Below, in pieces: positions 20,286-30,690 of a DNA stretch of 64,000 bases. This DNA is from an uncultured Gammaproteobacteria bacterium (GTDB lineage Bacteria > Pseudomonadota > Gammaproteobacteria > Eutrophobiales > Eutrophobiaceae). The notes under the pieces are model-generated. The model worked only from the letters and a program-made list of their open reading frames with translations. It was not told the origin of the DNA and did not search any database. Location of the stretch: the NCBI GenBank assembly GCA_943788005.1, contig CALSOP010000002.1, positions 464,573-528,572 of the forward strand. Reading direction: 5' to 3'. Both the position numbers and the translations under genes were made by a program. The stretch's first letter is position 1, and the number at the start of each line of letters is the position of its first letter.

Positions 20286-22985
20286 TTAAGATAATCTTCC
20301 GTGGCATTGCTTATACTTTTTACCTGAACCACAAGGGCAAGGTTCATTTCGTCCAACTTTAGGTGTATTTCTGACAAAAGGTCTTTCCGTAGGCCCTTCA
20401 TTTACCTGTGACTCATCATTCAAACTATTAGGTGCCGCAGCATGATTAAAACTCATATCCTGTTTTTTATCTTTTTGTTCCGCTGCTTCTATATCTTCTT
20501 CAGTCCTAATATTAACTTTATAAAGAAAAATGACGATATCATGCTTAATATTTTCAAGCATTTGTACAAACAAATCAAAAGCTTCACGTTTATATTCTTG
20601 TTTTGGATTTTTAGCAGCGAAGCTTCTTAGGTGTATACCTTGTCTAAGATGATCCATATTAACAAGATGTTCTTTCCAATGCCTGTCTAACACGTCGAGC
20701 ATGATTTGTTTTTCTATTCGCCTCATCAAATCTGGTGTTATGACTTTTTCTTTATCCTCGACAACCTTTTCTAAGGTTTCATGGAGTTTTTTTCGTAACG
20801 TTTCTTCATATAAAGATTTGTCTTGCTCTAGCCATGATTTTATATCTACTGATACATCAAACTCATGCTGAAGGGCATCTTCTAATCCACGTATATCCCA
20901 CATTTCTTCCATGCTTCCATGGGGAATATATTCTTCGAAAATATTTTCGATGACTTCATATCGCATGTCATTTATTTCTTCAGCGACTGAATCACCTTCA
21001 AGAAGATCATTGCGTTGTTGATAAATTACTTTTCTTTGATCATTGGCAACATCATCAAAATCGAGTAAGTTTTTGCGAATATCAAAATTGTGAGCTTCAA
21101 CTTTACGCTGTGCGTTTTCTATTGCACGAGACACCAGCTTTGATTCAATGGCTTCTCCATCTTCCATGCCTAGCTTTTGCATGATTGCAGAAACACGTTC
21201 TGATGCAAATATACGCATCAAGTTATCTTCTAGTGAAAGATAAAAACGGCTGGACCCAGGATCACCTTGACGGCCTGAACGTCCACGCAACTGATTATCT
21301 ATACGTCTGGATTCATGCCGTTCAGTACCAATAATGTGCAAACCACCATTATCTAGAACTTCTTGGTGACGATGTTCCCACTCTTCTTTTAATTTGTTTA
21401 TCTCTTGGGCATCTGGATCTCTTAATTGTTTTACTTCTACCTCATGATTCCCACCCAAAACAATATCAGTACCACGCCCGGCCATATTTGTTGCAATCGT
21501 AACAATTCCAGGACGACCTGCTTGAGCAATAATTTCTGCTTCTTTCTCATGAAACTTTGCATTTAAAACCTGATGTTTAACATTTTCTTTATCTAATAAT
21601 TTAGATAAATATTCAGAAACTTCTATAGATGCTGTACCAACGAGTACAGGCTGTCCATTAGCTTGGCATATTTTTACATCTTCAATTATAGAATCATATT
21701 TCTCTTTAGCTGTAAGAAAAATGACGTCACTTTGGTCATCTCTGACCATTGGCATGTGTGTTGGTATAATAATAACTTCAAGACCATATATCGTTTGAAA
21801 CTCATAAGCCTCGGTATCTGCAGTACCGGTCATACCCGATAATTTTGAATATAAACGAAAATAATTTTGATACGTAATAGATGCTAGCGTCTGATTTTCA
21901 TTCTGGATAGTCACGCCTTCTTTTGCTTCTATTGCCTGATGCAAACCTTCAGACCAACGCCGTCCCTGCATGGTACGCCCGGTAAATTCATCGACGATAA
22001 CAACCTCATCATCTTTAACTATGTAATCAATATCGTTTTGAAATAAGTGATGTGCTCTCAATGCTGCATTCAGGTGGTGAAGAATACCGATATTAACGGG
22101 ATCATATAAACCCTGTCCCTCAGCTATAACCCCACTCTCTCTTAACAAGAGCTCAATATGATCATGCCCATCTTCAGTTAAATAAGCCTGCTTGGACTTT
22201 TCATCTAAAGTAAAATCACCTGGGCCATCTTCAATTTTTTGAGGAACTAATTTAGGAATTAATTTATTTATGGTGATATATAAATCTGATTTATCATCTA
22301 CCATACCGGATATAATTAATGGTGTTCTGGCTTCGTCGATAAGAATAGAATCTACCTCATCGACAATAGCAAAATTTAAATCTCTTTGAACACGACCTTC
22401 TTTGCTAAAAGCCATGTTGTCACGTAGATAATCAAAACCGAATTCGTTATTAGTACCATAGGTAATATCACATGCATAAGCGGCTTTTCTTTCTTCCATA
22501 GATAGTCCAGACACGATGACACCTGTACTTAAGCCAAGAAAGTCATAAATCTGCCCCATCCACTCAGCATCACGTTTAGCTAAATAATCATTAACAGTAA
22601 TCACATGCACACCTAGACCAGATAGAGCATTCAGACTAGCTGCCAATGTAGCTACTAGCGTCTTACCTTCACCAGTCCGCATTTCTGCAATATCGCCATT
22701 ATGCAATACCATGCCACCAATCATTTGTACATCAAAGTGACGCATATTCAATACCCTTCGGCCCGCCTCTCTTACTAAAGCAAATGCTTCAGGCATGATG
22801 TTGTCTAAACTTTCACCTTGCTTGACTCTTTCTTTTAATTGATTGGTCTTATCTGGAAAATCTGCGTCACTCAATAAACTCAACTCATCCTCGAGTATAT
22901 TGATTTGATTAATCTTTTTACTAAGTTTTTTGATTACCCGATCGTTTCGTGTACCAAATATTTTTTTTGCAAAATCTATAATCAT
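20286..22985 (-). CDS. secA: Preprotein translocase ATPase SecA
   Basis: Motor ATPase that drives unfolded preproteins through SecYEG. The 899-residue protein (901 in E. coli) has the DEAD motor with Walker A MRTGEGKT at 102-109 and [15 protein letters not shown], the NBD2 motif NMAGRGTDI, a preprotein cross-linking domain, the helical scaffold, and a C-terminal SecB/zinc-binding tail with [14 protein letters not shown]. The frame is clean. Between it and the M23 peptidase is a 93-base gap containing the inverted repeat CGTGAT-GT-ATCACG at 23011-23024. No SecM-like gene is seen upstream. Confidence 0.98.
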   Translation of the reverse strand: MIIDFAKKIFGTRNDRVIKKLSKKINQINILEDELSLLSDADFPDKTNQLKERVKQGESLDNIMPEAFALVREAGRRVLNMRHFDVQMIGGMVLHNGDIAEMRTGEGKTLVATLAASLNALSGLGVHVITVNDYLAKRDAEWMGQIYDFLGLSTGVIVSGLSMEERKAAYACDITYGTNNEFGFDYLRDNMAFSKEGRVQRDLNFAIVDEVDSILIDEARTPLIISGMVDDKSDLYITINKLIPKLVPQKIEDGPGDFTLDEKSKQAYLTEDGHDHIELLLRESGVIAEGQGLYDPVNIGILHHLNAALRAHHLFQNDIDYIVKDDEVVIVDEFTGRTMQGRRWSEGLHQAIEAKEGVTIQNENQTLASITYQNYFRLYSKLSGMTGTADTEAYEFQTIYGLEVIIIPTHMPMVRDDQSDVIFLTAKEKYDSIIEDVKICQANGQPVLVGTASIEVSEYLSKLLDKENVKHQVLNAKFHEKEAEIIAQAGRPGIVTIATNMAGRGTDIVLGGNHEVEVKQLRDPDAQEINKLKEEWEHRHQEVLDNGGLHIIGTERHESRRIDNQLRGRSGRQGDPGSSRFYLSLEDNLMRIFASERVSAIMQKLGMEDGEAIESKLVSRAIENAQRKVEAHNFDIRKNLLDFDDVANDQRKVIYQQRNDLLEGDSVAEEINDMRYEVIENIFEEYIPHGSMEEMWDIRGLEDALQHEFDVSVDIKSWLEQDKSLYEETLRKKLHETLEKVVEDKEKVITPDLMRRIEKQIMLDVLDRHWKEHLVNMDHLRQGIHLRSFAAKNPKQEYKREAFDLFVQMLENIKHDIVIFLYKVNIRTEEDIEAAEQKDKKQDMSFNHAAAPNSLNDESQVNEGPTERPFVRNTPKVGRNEPCPCGSGKKYKQCHGRLS

Positions 22986-23078
22986 TGTGTTTAGTTTTAA
23001 TTTAAAATCGCGTGATGTATCACGAATTCGAGAAAAGATTGTTTATGATCGGATGTTAACGATAACTTTGAGGGAAAC

Positions 23079-24011
23079 TTAGTTCAGTGAATTATACTTT
23101 TTGGGATTTACAGCTTTACCATTATTTACGACTTCAAAATGAACATGTGTACCGGTGGATCTACCGGAAGAGCCCATAAGCCCAATTACCTGACCTTTAT
23201 CAACCTTTTGCCCAATAACAACAAGGTTTTTCTTATTGTGTGCATAACGTGTTTGATAACCATTACCGTGATTGATCTCTACCATATTACCATAGCCATA
23301 ACGAACACCTGACCAAGTTACAATTCCAGAAGCAACAGCGAGTAATGGAGAACCAGGCTTGCCTGCATAATCAATTCCGTCATGAAACTCCACTTTACCT
23401 GTCATTGGATCTGTCCTCATACCAAACAAGGACGATATCCAACCATCCATTGTAGGACTTCCCGTCGGAATAGTTTGGCTTTGCAATGTTCTATCAATCA
23501 ACATTGATTCCATTGCTGCTAATTTTTCCGAACGGTCCTGAACTTTAGAATTTAACTCGTCCAACGCACTAATAAAATCGCTAACTTCCATTGAACCACG
23601 TATTTGGCTAGGTTTAGGGCCACCTAAACCTGGAGCAGATGAAATATCAAAATTTATTTCGTTAAGATCTGCCATACTTGCCAAACGCGAACCAAGGGCA
23701 TCCAAACGCATAACGTGAGCTTGCAATTTACTCAATCTAGTCGCAAGAGCATCAAGATTTTTTGATGCATTATCTTGCACTTGATTAAGCATCTTCTGCT
23801 GAACTTCTAATTCCTGATTCCAGATAGGCGCTGTTTGTGTATACAAGTTTTTAATTGAACCGCGCGTCAGATTCAATGCATATTGACTCCCGGCATGAAA
23901 CACTAACAAGCCACAAACTAGACTTAATACAAGGCAGACACACAGAGATATTGGCCCTAGTGTAAGGGTCAGACTCTTTTTTCTCGTTTTTGATATTAAA
24001 AATAATTGCAT
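23079..24011 (-). CDS. M23-family metallopeptidase (LysM-less murein endopeptidase type)
   Basis: Probable periplasmic zinc peptidase or activator acting on peptidoglycan. A single N-terminal membrane anchor (about 18-40) is followed by a coiled-coil-like stretch (about 60-180) and the M23 domain. The domain has the zinc motifs FHDGIDYAG (HxxxD) and THVHFEV (HxH), so the active site looks complete, unlike EnvC-type activators. The 310-residue protein lies between lpxC/DUF721 and secA, a common position for this family in gammaproteobacteria outside the enterics. It is transcribed away from the DUF721 gene, with 39 bases between the starts. Confidence 0.9.
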   Translation of the reverse strand: MQLFLISKTRKKSLTLTLGPISLCVCLVLSLVCGLLVFHAGSQYALNLTRGSIKNLYTQTAPIWNQELEVQQKMLNQVQDNASKNLDALATRLSKLQAHVMRLDALGSRLASMADLNEINFDISSAPGLGGPKPSQIRGSMEVSDFISALDELNSKVQDRSEKLAAMESMLIDRTLQSQTIPTGSPTMDGWISSLFGMRTDPMTGKVEFHDGIDYAGKPGSPLLAVASGIVTWSGVRYGYGNMVEINHGNGYQTRYAHNKKNLVVIGQKVDKGQVIGLMGSSGRSTGTHVHFEVVNNGKAVNPKKYNSLN

Positions 24012-24050
24012 ATAATTGTGTCAATTTTAAATCTATAATAGTAAATAATC

Positions 24051-24509
24051 ATGAACACTGATAATAAAAATAAAACTCTGTCTATTAGTAGTTTATTAAA
24101 TAACGATCATTGTTCATTTTCTGCTTTGTTTAAAAAAGCAAGCACCATCCAGGAAATAGATCGGAAATTAAAATTACTGCTTGATCCATCCTTAAAAGAC
24201 AAATTCGAACTAGCTAATATAAACCCTGATAATGCCGTTTTACTAGTTAGATCTTCAGCCTGGGCAACCCGGCTTCGTTATAATATTCCAGCTATCCTTG
24301 ATGCTTTAAATTACCAATTAAACTTCGCTTCAATTAAAACAGTCCGAATTAAGATTAATAAATCTATTCCCGATAAACCTGTTTTAATTAAAAAACCAAT
24401 TTATTTGTCGAATAATTCAGCGCAATTTCTTAATGATGTTGCTAATAATTTCAACGACCCTGAATTACGCAAATGTATCCTAAATATTTCTAAAAACCGT
24501 CTTAAATAA
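24051..24509 (+). CDS. DUF721 / DciA-like protein
   Basis: DUF721 includes DciA, the loader or operator of the replicative helicase DnaB in bacteria without DnaC. The 152-residue product shows the family pattern: LLNNDHCSFSALFKKA, a Leu-rich stretch ending in DPSLKDKFELANI, and VLLVRSSAWATRLRYNIPAIL at about 65-85. It is the only plus-strand gene inside the minus-strand block, starts 39 bases from the M23 gene start, and ends two bases before the lpxC stop. The function is inferred from the family; the sequence is short and variable outside the core. Confidence 0.8.
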   Translation: MNTDNKNKTLSISSLLNNDHCSFSALFKKASTIQEIDRKLKLLLDPSLKDKFELANINPDNAVLLVRSSAWATRLRYNIPAILDALNYQLNFASIKTVRIKINKSIPDKPVLIKKPIYLSNNSAQFLNDVANNFNDPELRKCILNISKNRLK

Positions 24510-24511
24510 AG

Positions 24512-25423
24512 TTAATTTACAGGCATTGCCTGCATAAAAGAAATCGGTGCCTTATGCTCATCTTCAAAGGTCACCAGTTCCCATGAATCTTCATTCGCCA
24601 TCAATTCACGTAATAATGCATTGTTAAGCGCATGTCCTGATTTAAACCCGGTAAAAGATCCAATCAGGCTATAGCCTAATAAATACAAATCACCAATAGC
24701 GTCTAGTATTTTATGTTTTACACATTCGTCTTCATACCTTAGACCATCCTCATTCAGGATTCTATAATCATCAACAACGACGGCGTTATCCAGACTGCCT
24801 CCTAATGCCAGATTATTCTCGCGCAATAATTCAACATCACGCATAAAACCAAAGGTCCGGGCACGACTGATTTCTTTTACGAAAGAAGTTGTAGAAAAAT
24901 CAATTTCTGCCTGACAATTTTTTTCGTTGAAGGCGGGATGATCGAACTCGATAGTAAAGCCTACTTTGAATCCATCAAAAGGTTCGAACATAGCCCATTT
25001 TCCATCATGTTCAACACGCACCTTTTGTTTGATTTTTAAGAACTTTTTAGCCGTATTCTGTTCTTCTACTCCAGCTGACTGAATTAAAAACACAAATGGG
25101 CCGGCACTGCCATCCATTATAGGAACTTCATCAGCACTAAGATCAATATAGGCATTATCAATGCCAAAACCTGCCAAGGCAGACAGCAGATGTTCAACCG
25201 TTGATATTCGCACATTATCTTTAACTAATGTGGTTGAAAGACTAGTATCGCCCACAAATTCGGGATTAGCGGGGATTTCAATAGCGGGTTCCAGATCGAC
25301 ACGACGGAAATTAATACCTGAGTTTACTGGTGCGGGTCTCAAGGTTAAAAATACCTTTTTACCCGTGTGTAGACCTACTCCGGTAGCCCGAATTACGTTT
25401 TTTAATGTCCGTTGCCTTATCAT
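24512..25423 (-). CDS. lpxC: UDP-3-O-acyl-N-acetylglucosamine deacetylase LpxC
   Basis: Zinc deacetylase for the committed step of lipid A synthesis. The 303-residue protein carries the zinc ligands H78 ([10 protein letters not shown]), H237 and D241 ([11 protein letters not shown]), and the catalytic H264 ([10 protein letters not shown]). Length and N-terminus ([21 protein letters not shown]) are standard. It follows ftsZ after a 139-base gap with a large hairpin. Its presence shows that the organism makes lipopolysaccharide or lipooligosaccharide. Confidence 0.98.
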   Translation of the reverse strand: MIRQRTLKNVIRATGVGLHTGKKVFLTLRPAPVNSGINFRRVDLEPAIEIPANPEFVGDTSLSTTLVKDNVRISTVEHLLSALAGFGIDNAYIDLSADEVPIMDGSAGPFVFLIQSAGVEEQNTAKKFLKIKQKVRVEHDGKWAMFEPFDGFKVGFTIEFDHPAFNEKNCQAEIDFSTTSFVKEISRARTFGFMRDVELLRENNLALGGSLDNAVVVDDYRILNEDGLRYEDECVKHKILDAIGDLYLLGYSLIGSFTGFKSGHALNNALLRELMANEDSWELVTFEDEHKAPISFMQAMPVN

Positions 25424-25511
25424 CTTTGCTATTTCAAACTTACTTTCTCTTGGAGCTATTATTTTTATGTGCTTGTTTTTTTAGGCAATTTTAGTGCCAG
25501 CAATGTGATCT

Positions 25512-25538
25512 GACCCGGAATTCCCCAATTCCGGGGTC
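25512..25538 (-). repeat. Large GC-rich hairpin between ftsZ and lpxC
   Basis: An inverted repeat with arms GACCCGGAATT (25512-25522) and AATTCCGGGGTC (25527-25538) differs by one bulged G. It stands out in AT-rich surroundings. No T-tract follows on the minus strand, so a classical intrinsic terminator is not supported. It could slow or partly stop transcription from ftsZ, or stabilise the ends of processed mRNA. Confidence 0.6.
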
Positions 25539-25562
25539 TACTATACCACGTACAAACTAAAT

Positions 25563-26699
25563 TTAGTCTGCTTGCCTCCTCAAAAATGCTGGTATATCAA
25601 GGTAGTCCGTATCTCCCGACACAATCTCTTCATCTACTTCAGGTACTTGGTTTCGCATCACCGTTGGGCGTTCAAAATCCTTGTAATCAACACTTATTGC
25701 CTCATTTTGAACCAATTTTATACGAGATGCATCTTCTTTAACTATATTTCCAAGTCCTGTAGCCACGATAGTAACTCGAATATCACCTGACATCTCAGGA
25801 TCGATAACAGTTCCAACAACCACTGTTGCATTATCTGATGCAAACTCCTTGACTGTTGTACCCACCTCATCAAATTCACCAATAGATAGATCCATGCCTG
25901 CAGTAATGTTAACTAGTATGCCTCTCGCACCCGACAGATTTACATCCTCTAGCAAGGGGCTGGATATTGCTGCCTCAGCTGCGACTTTTGCACGCTCTTC
26001 ACCTTGTGCCTTTCCTGAACCCATCATAGCCATACCCATCTCGGACATTACTGTTCTCACATCCGCGAAATCCACATTGATCAGACCAGGACACGTTATT
26101 AATTCTGCTATGCCTTGCACAGCACCTAACAACACATCATTCGCAGCACCAAAAGCATTTAGCAAACTGACATCTCTGCCAAGAACACTCAGTAGTTTTT
26201 CATTAGGTATTGTGATCAATGAATCAACAAACTGACTTAATTCAATAATACCTTCTTCTGCAATTGCAGCACGTTTTTTGCCTTCAAATGCAAACGGCCG
26301 CGTAACAACTGCAACGGTCAAGATACCCATCTCTTTTGCAACCTGAGCAACTATTGGCGCTGCACCAGTACCAGTACCGCCACCCATGCCGGCTGTAATG
26401 AATACCATATCCGAACCTTCTAGAACATCCATCAAACGATCACGATCTTCTAATGCTGCTTGCCGTCCAACTTCTGGATCAGCACCCGCCCCCAATCCTT
26501 TGGTCATATTTGTACCCAATTGCAAAACTGTTTTAGCATTTGAATTTCTAAGTGCTTGTGAATCAGTATTCGCACAAATAAATTCAACACCTTCAATATT
26601 GGCACCAAGCATATGCTGTAACGCATTGCCTCCACCACCACCGACACCTATTACTTTTATAATAGCCGCCTGATTAGTTGCATCGACTAATTCAAACAT
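25563..26699 (-). CDS. ftsZ: Cell division protein FtsZ
   Basis: Tubulin-like GTPase that forms the Z-ring. The 378-residue protein has the tubulin signature GGGTGTG at 106-112, the T3 loop region and the synergy loop [11 protein letters not shown]. The variable linker is followed by the conserved C-terminal peptide [12 protein letters not shown] that binds FtsA and ZipA. A very good ribosome-binding site, AGGAGGT, lies about nine bases before the ATG, which fits high expression. It sits 33 bases after ftsA. Confidence 0.99.
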   Translation of the reverse strand: MFELVDATNQAAIIKVIGVGGGGGNALQHMLGANIEGVEFICANTDSQALRNSNAKTVLQLGTNMTKGLGAGADPEVGRQAALEDRDRLMDVLEGSDMVFITAGMGGGTGTGAAPIVAQVAKEMGILTVAVVTRPFAFEGKKRAAIAEEGIIELSQFVDSLITIPNEKLLSVLGRDVSLLNAFGAANDVLLGAVQGIAELITCPGLINVDFADVRTVMSEMGMAMMGSGKAQGEERAKVAAEAAISSPLLEDVNLSGARGILVNITAGMDLSIGEFDEVGTTVKEFASDNATVVVGTVIDPEMSGDIRVTIVATGLGNIVKEDASRIKLVQNEAISVDYKDFERPTVMRNQVPEVDEEIVSGDTDYLDIPAFLRRQAD

Positions 26700-26732
26700 C
26701 TTGTAACCTCCTACATTGCATTTAGTTATTAA

Positions 26733-27968
26733 TTAAAAATTACCCTGAAACCAACTTTTCATTCTTTCAAAAATACCTTTAACACCATCATTGATATGAA
26801 TTTGTGTATTACCCTCTTGACTCTGTCGCTTTCCAAAAATAAGTAAACCTACCCCCGTTGCATAAATTGGACTCTTAACAACGTCGGATAAACCTGAAAC
26901 ATATTGTGGAATGCCAATCCGAACCGGCATATGAAAAATTTCTTCAGCCAATTCGATAACGCCTTCCATCTTTGAACTACCACCAGTCAGAACAATCCCG
27001 GCTGCGATCAAACTTTCATATCCGCTGCGTCTTAATTCTGCCTGTACTAAGGAAAATAATTCTTCATATCGGGGCTGCACAACCTCAGCTAACGTTTGTC
27101 TTGCGAGGCGACGTGATGGGCGATCACCGACACTCGGTACTTCAATGCTTTCATCATGATTAGCCAATTGAGTAAGTGCGCAAGCGTATTGAACCTTTAT
27201 ATCCTCCGCATGCTGTGTCGGTGTGCGTAATGCAACAGCAATATCATTGGTGACCTGATCGCCTGCTATGGGGATAACAGCCGTGTGATGAATTGCACCA
27301 TCGGTAAACACAGCTATATCTGTCGTGCCACCACCAATATCTATCATGCAAACACCAAGGTCTTTTTCATCTTCGGTCAAGACTGAATAACTAGACGCTA
27401 GTTGCTCCAGAATAATGTCATCGACGTCCAGACCACAACGACGCACACACTTCACTATATTCTGTGCGGCACTAACAGCACCTGTCACCATGTGAACTTT
27501 CGCTTCAAGCCTCACTCCCGACATGCCGATAGGCTCTTTAACACCTTCCTGATTATCGATAATGAATTCTTGTGGAAGTATATGCAGAATCTTTTGATCG
27601 GCCGGTATTGCCACAGCCTTAGCTGCATCGATAACCCTGTCAACATCGCCATAGGTAACCTCATTGTCCCGAATTGCAACAATGCCATGTGAATTCAAAC
27701 TGCGTATATGACTTCCTGCAATCCCGGTATAAACAGAGTGAATTTCACATCCGGCCATTAACTCAGCTTCTTCTATCGCTCTTTGAATTGAATGAACAGT
27801 TGATTCAATATTAACGACCACACCTTTCTTAAGACCACGTGATTGATTTGATCCAATACCGATTATTTCAATCTCATCATCAATTGAAATCTCACCAACG
27901 ATTGCAACCACCTTGGATGTACCGATATCTAATCCAACGATTAGATTTTTATCCGCTTTTTTAACCAT
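26733..27968 (-). CDS. ftsA: Cell division protein FtsA
   Basis: Actin-like ATPase that anchors FtsZ to the membrane and recruits later divisome proteins. The 411-residue product has the phosphate-1 motif VGLDIGTSKV at 11-20, the phosphate-2 motif MIDIGGGTTDIAVF, and the adenosine motif TGGSSKMEG. The extreme C-terminus, IFERMKSWFQGNF, is the amphipathic membrane-targeting helix. It lies 39 bases after ftsQ and 33 before ftsZ. Confidence 0.98.
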   Translation of the reverse strand: MVKKADKNLIVGLDIGTSKVVAIVGEISIDDEIEIIGIGSNQSRGLKKGVVVNIESTVHSIQRAIEEAELMAGCEIHSVYTGIAGSHIRSLNSHGIVAIRDNEVTYGDVDRVIDAAKAVAIPADQKILHILPQEFIIDNQEGVKEPIGMSGVRLEAKVHMVTGAVSAAQNIVKCVRRCGLDVDDIILEQLASSYSVLTEDEKDLGVCMIDIGGGTTDIAVFTDGAIHHTAVIPIAGDQVTNDIAVALRTPTQHAEDIKVQYACALTQLANHDESIEVPSVGDRPSRRLARQTLAEVVQPRYEELFSLVQAELRRSGYESLIAAGIVLTGGSSKMEGVIELAEEIFHMPVRIGIPQYVSGLSDVVKSPIYATGVGLLIFGKRQSQEGNTQIHINDGVKGIFERMKSWFQGNF

Positions 27969-28007
27969 ATTTAGTCCGCCTGATATTATCTTGCAGAGTG
28001 ATTGATA

Positions 28008-28761
28008 TTATTTTTTCCATAGTATTGAAAACCCATTTGTGTATCGCATATCTATTGATTCAATTTGATCAATACGACCAGATGTTGTTGTTGGAATTAA
28101 AGTCAAAACACGATTAAATCGTTCTTCGAAATCACGTCGTCCTAGAGTTACCTTTATTCCATTAGTAAAACGAAACGACCATGCTCGCCTATCATCTAGG
28201 GAAAGTGACGCTATATTGAAACCAATAAGCTGAACTTGTTCCTGCATAGCGTTAAATCTATTTAACAAGTTTTGTTCTGAACCCACTGGCCCTGATAACA
28301 ATGGAAGCTCAACAGGAATAGTTTCAGCTTCAGGTGAAAAATATTCACCTGCTGTATTTAACAAAGCTGAATCTCCCCAGCGAACCACAGGAACATGTTC
28401 AATCACGATAACGCGTAATGCATCTGGCCATATACGCTTCACAATAACTTCACTAACCCATGGCTCATCCAGCAAAGCAAGCCGAACTGCGTCTACATCA
28501 AGATTGAAAAAAACCACCTCTCACTTTATCAGTAACAAGTAACTGCAAATCTACCGGAGATAAATGCGTAAAGTCTCCCTCAATTCTTACTTGTTTGATT
28601 GGTAGAGTATCTGGATTTGATAAGGTCATCCCACCCCATACCATCATCAATATAAAAATCAAAACAAGCACACTGCCAATCAATTTTGAACCACGGAGAT
28701 GACCCCGACTTGGGGTTTCAAAATGCAACTTATCTGGGTCAATAACCATATCGATAGCCAT
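28008..28761 (-). CDS. ftsQ: Cell division protein FtsQ, frameshift in a T7 run
   Basis: Bitopic protein that links early and late divisome parts through FtsB and FtsL. A cytoplasmic tail and one membrane helix (about 27-48) are followed by a POTRA domain (LPIKQVRIEGDFTHLSPVDL) and a beta domain. The frame breaks at a run of seven T on the coding strand (28507-28513): read as printed, the product stops three codons later after GGFFQS; with six T it continues as GGFFNLDVDAVRLAL to a normal 250 residues. The break is the only one in the 25-kb dcw block. FtsQ is normally essential, so error or slippage rescue is likely. The start overlaps the ddl stop by one base. Confidence 0.9.
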
Positions 28762-29717
28762 TAGTTTTGCAATCCTATTTCAGCAGGTATTACTAGACTG
28801 GTAGCCAATATTTGAACCACTAATTGTTCGAAAGAAATACCTGCTTGTTTAGCTCCCATCGGAACCAAACTATGGCTTGTCATACCTGGGACCGTATTAA
28901 CTTCAATTAGCCAAGCTTGATTCGCATCATCAACCATTATATCAACACGCGCCCATCCGCTGACATCTAAACATTGGCATGCTTCTAAAGATAATTTTCC
29001 CAAGCTTTTTTCAAACGCATCATCAAGACCACAAGGACAAATATATTTTGTATCGTTGTCTTCATACTTTGCTTTGTAATCATAAAAATCGCGTGACGTT
29101 TCAAGTTTGATTACAGGTAAAACCACGTTGTTTAATATAGGAACTGTATATTCATCTCCTTCAATCCAACTTTCTGCCATTACTCGACCATCAAATTGAT
29201 TTGCTTGCGACCACGCGGCTGATAAATCTTTAATATCAGTAACTTTGCTTGCACCAATACTAGATCCTTCTCTGACTGGCTTTACCATAGCCGGCAAACC
29301 TATCTGTTCTGCTATTTTATCCCACTCACTTGTTGCAGATAATTCAATAGCAGCAGGCGTTTTCAATCCAACATCTCGCCAGAGTGATTTGCTTCTGATT
29401 TTATCCATTGCTAAAGCAGAACCTAAGACACCACTACCGGTATAAGGTAGGCCAATGGTTTCCAAAGCGCCTTGTATTGTTCCATCCTCACCACCGCGCC
29501 CATGTAATGCGATAAATACTCGGTCAAAATCACCAGCAATTAATCGAGAAAACGTCTCTTTATCAAAATCTATTGCATGCGCATCTACACCTGCATTACA
29601 TAGTGCAGTAGTTACAGCATTCCCGCTTTCCAGAGAAATAGTCCGCTCAGCAGATTGCCCACCCATCAAGACAGCAACCTTGCCAAAATCTTGTGGTTCG
29701 TATTCAGGTAGATGCAT
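28761..29717 (-). CDS. ddl: D-alanine--D-alanine ligase
   Basis: ATP-grasp enzyme that makes the D-Ala-D-Ala dipeptide for peptidoglycan precursors. The 318-residue protein shows GQSAERTISLESG near the N-terminus, the glycine-rich loop ALHGRGGEDGTIQGALE, VKPVREGSSIGASKV, and the Mg-binding end VDDANQAWLIEVNTVPGMTSHS. It is of the DdlB type by position between murB and ftsQ. It overlaps each neighbour by one base, which implies tight translational coupling. Confidence 0.97.
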   Translation of the reverse strand: MHLPEYEPQDFGKVAVLMGGQSAERTISLESGNAVTTALCNAGVDAHAIDFDKETFSRLIAGDFDRVFIALHGRGGEDGTIQGALETIGLPYTGSGVLGSALAMDKIRSKSLWRDVGLKTPAAIELSATSEWDKIAEQIGLPAMVKPVREGSSIGASKVTDIKDLSAAWSQANQFDGRVMAESWIEGDEYTVPILNNVVLPVIKLETSRDFYDYKAKYEDNDTKYICPCGLDDAFEKSLGKLSLEACQCLDVSGWARVDIMVDDANQAWLIEVNTVPGMTSHSLVPMGAKQAGISFEQLVVQILATSLVIPAEIGLQN

Positions 29718-30625
29718 TATTTATCTCCCCCAGAGACACCAATAACCCTTACTTCTGGAATTAATTTAACAGCATGCTTTTCGTATACTGTTGCTTGAAT
29801 TAATTCGATCAACTGCTCTATATCAGATGAAGTCGCATCGCCCATATTAATTATAAAATTGGCATGCTTCTCTGATACACAAGCACCTCCGACATTTCTT
29901 CCCTTAAGCCCGCAAGACTCTATTAATATTGCCGCATGATCATTTGGTGGGTTTCTAAAGACCGAACCACAACTTAATTGGCCTAGAGGTTGCGCTTCTG
30001 CCCGTTCGCTTAACATCTTTTTAATAGTGCTCTCTACTACACTCTTGGTAGAAACATCCAATTCAATCTTACAAGCTGCAAACCATTCATTTTCAGGAAG
30101 TGAGACACTACGGTAGGCAATCTCAAAATGTTCTTTAGCATAGATCTTACGTTCGCCTTTCCGGTTTATTGTTTCGACCTGCTTAATATTTCGCCAAATC
30201 TCTCCACCATAAGCCCCGGCATTCATTGCTAAAGCGCCACCAATTGATCCGGGAATACCCGCCAAAAACTCGATTCCACCAAGGCCTTGTTTTGCAGCAA
30301 AGCGTGCTGCCTTAACACACGGCACACCCGCACCTATACAAATTTCATTTCCATTGTTAAATTCAAGATTATCAAGCACGCCTACTACAGAAATCACAAC
30401 ACCAGAAACACCACCATCGCGCACTAATAAGTTACTACCAAAACCTACCCAGATAATGGGCATTTCCATTGGTACAGCAGAAATAAAAATAGATAAATCA
30501 TCAATGTCAGCAGGTGAATAGTAATAATCAGCAGCACCGCCAGTTTTCCAGGAGGTATGTCGAGACATAGATTCTTGCTCTCGCAACTCACCTCTTAATT
30601 TCGATATATCAATAGTTTTTCGCAT
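29717..30625 (-). CDS. murB: UDP-N-acetylenolpyruvoylglucosamine reductase MurB
   Basis: FAD enzyme that reduces UDP-GlcNAc-enolpyruvate to UDP-MurNAc. FAD-binding motifs WVGFGSNLLVRDGG and GIEFLAGIPGSIGGALAMNAGAYGGE-like segments are present, as is the catalytic SCGSVFRNP. I prefer the ATG at 30625, giving 302 residues starting MRKTIDISKLRGEL, because this aligns with the type I N-terminus HTSWKTGGAAD at the usual distance; the frame is open to 30712, which would overlap murC. In E. coli murB lies elsewhere; here it is inside the dcw cluster. Confidence 0.93.
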   Translation of the reverse strand: MRKTIDISKLRGELREQESMSRHTSWKTGGAADYYYSPADIDDLSIFISAVPMEMPIIWVGFGSNLLVRDGGVSGVVISVVGVLDNLEFNNGNEICIGAGVPCVKAARFAAKQGLGGIEFLAGIPGSIGGALAMNAGAYGGEIWRNIKQVETINRKGERKIYAKEHFEIAYRSVSLPENEWFAACKIELDVSTKSVVESTIKKMLSERAEAQPLGQLSCGSVFRNPPNDHAAILIESCGLKGRNVGGACVSEKHANFIINMGDATSSDIEQLIELIQATVYEKHAVKLIPEVRVIGVSGGDK

Positions 30626-30690
30626 TCTGTTATTTAAACCTGACTGCTTATATTGCATTTCATTTTGTACACTTAACAAAGTTATATCCT

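Noticed and set aside
23011-23024. Inverted repeat CGTGAT-GT-ATCACG upstream of secA as an operator
   Set aside because: Too short, and no known regulator matches; chance is plausible.
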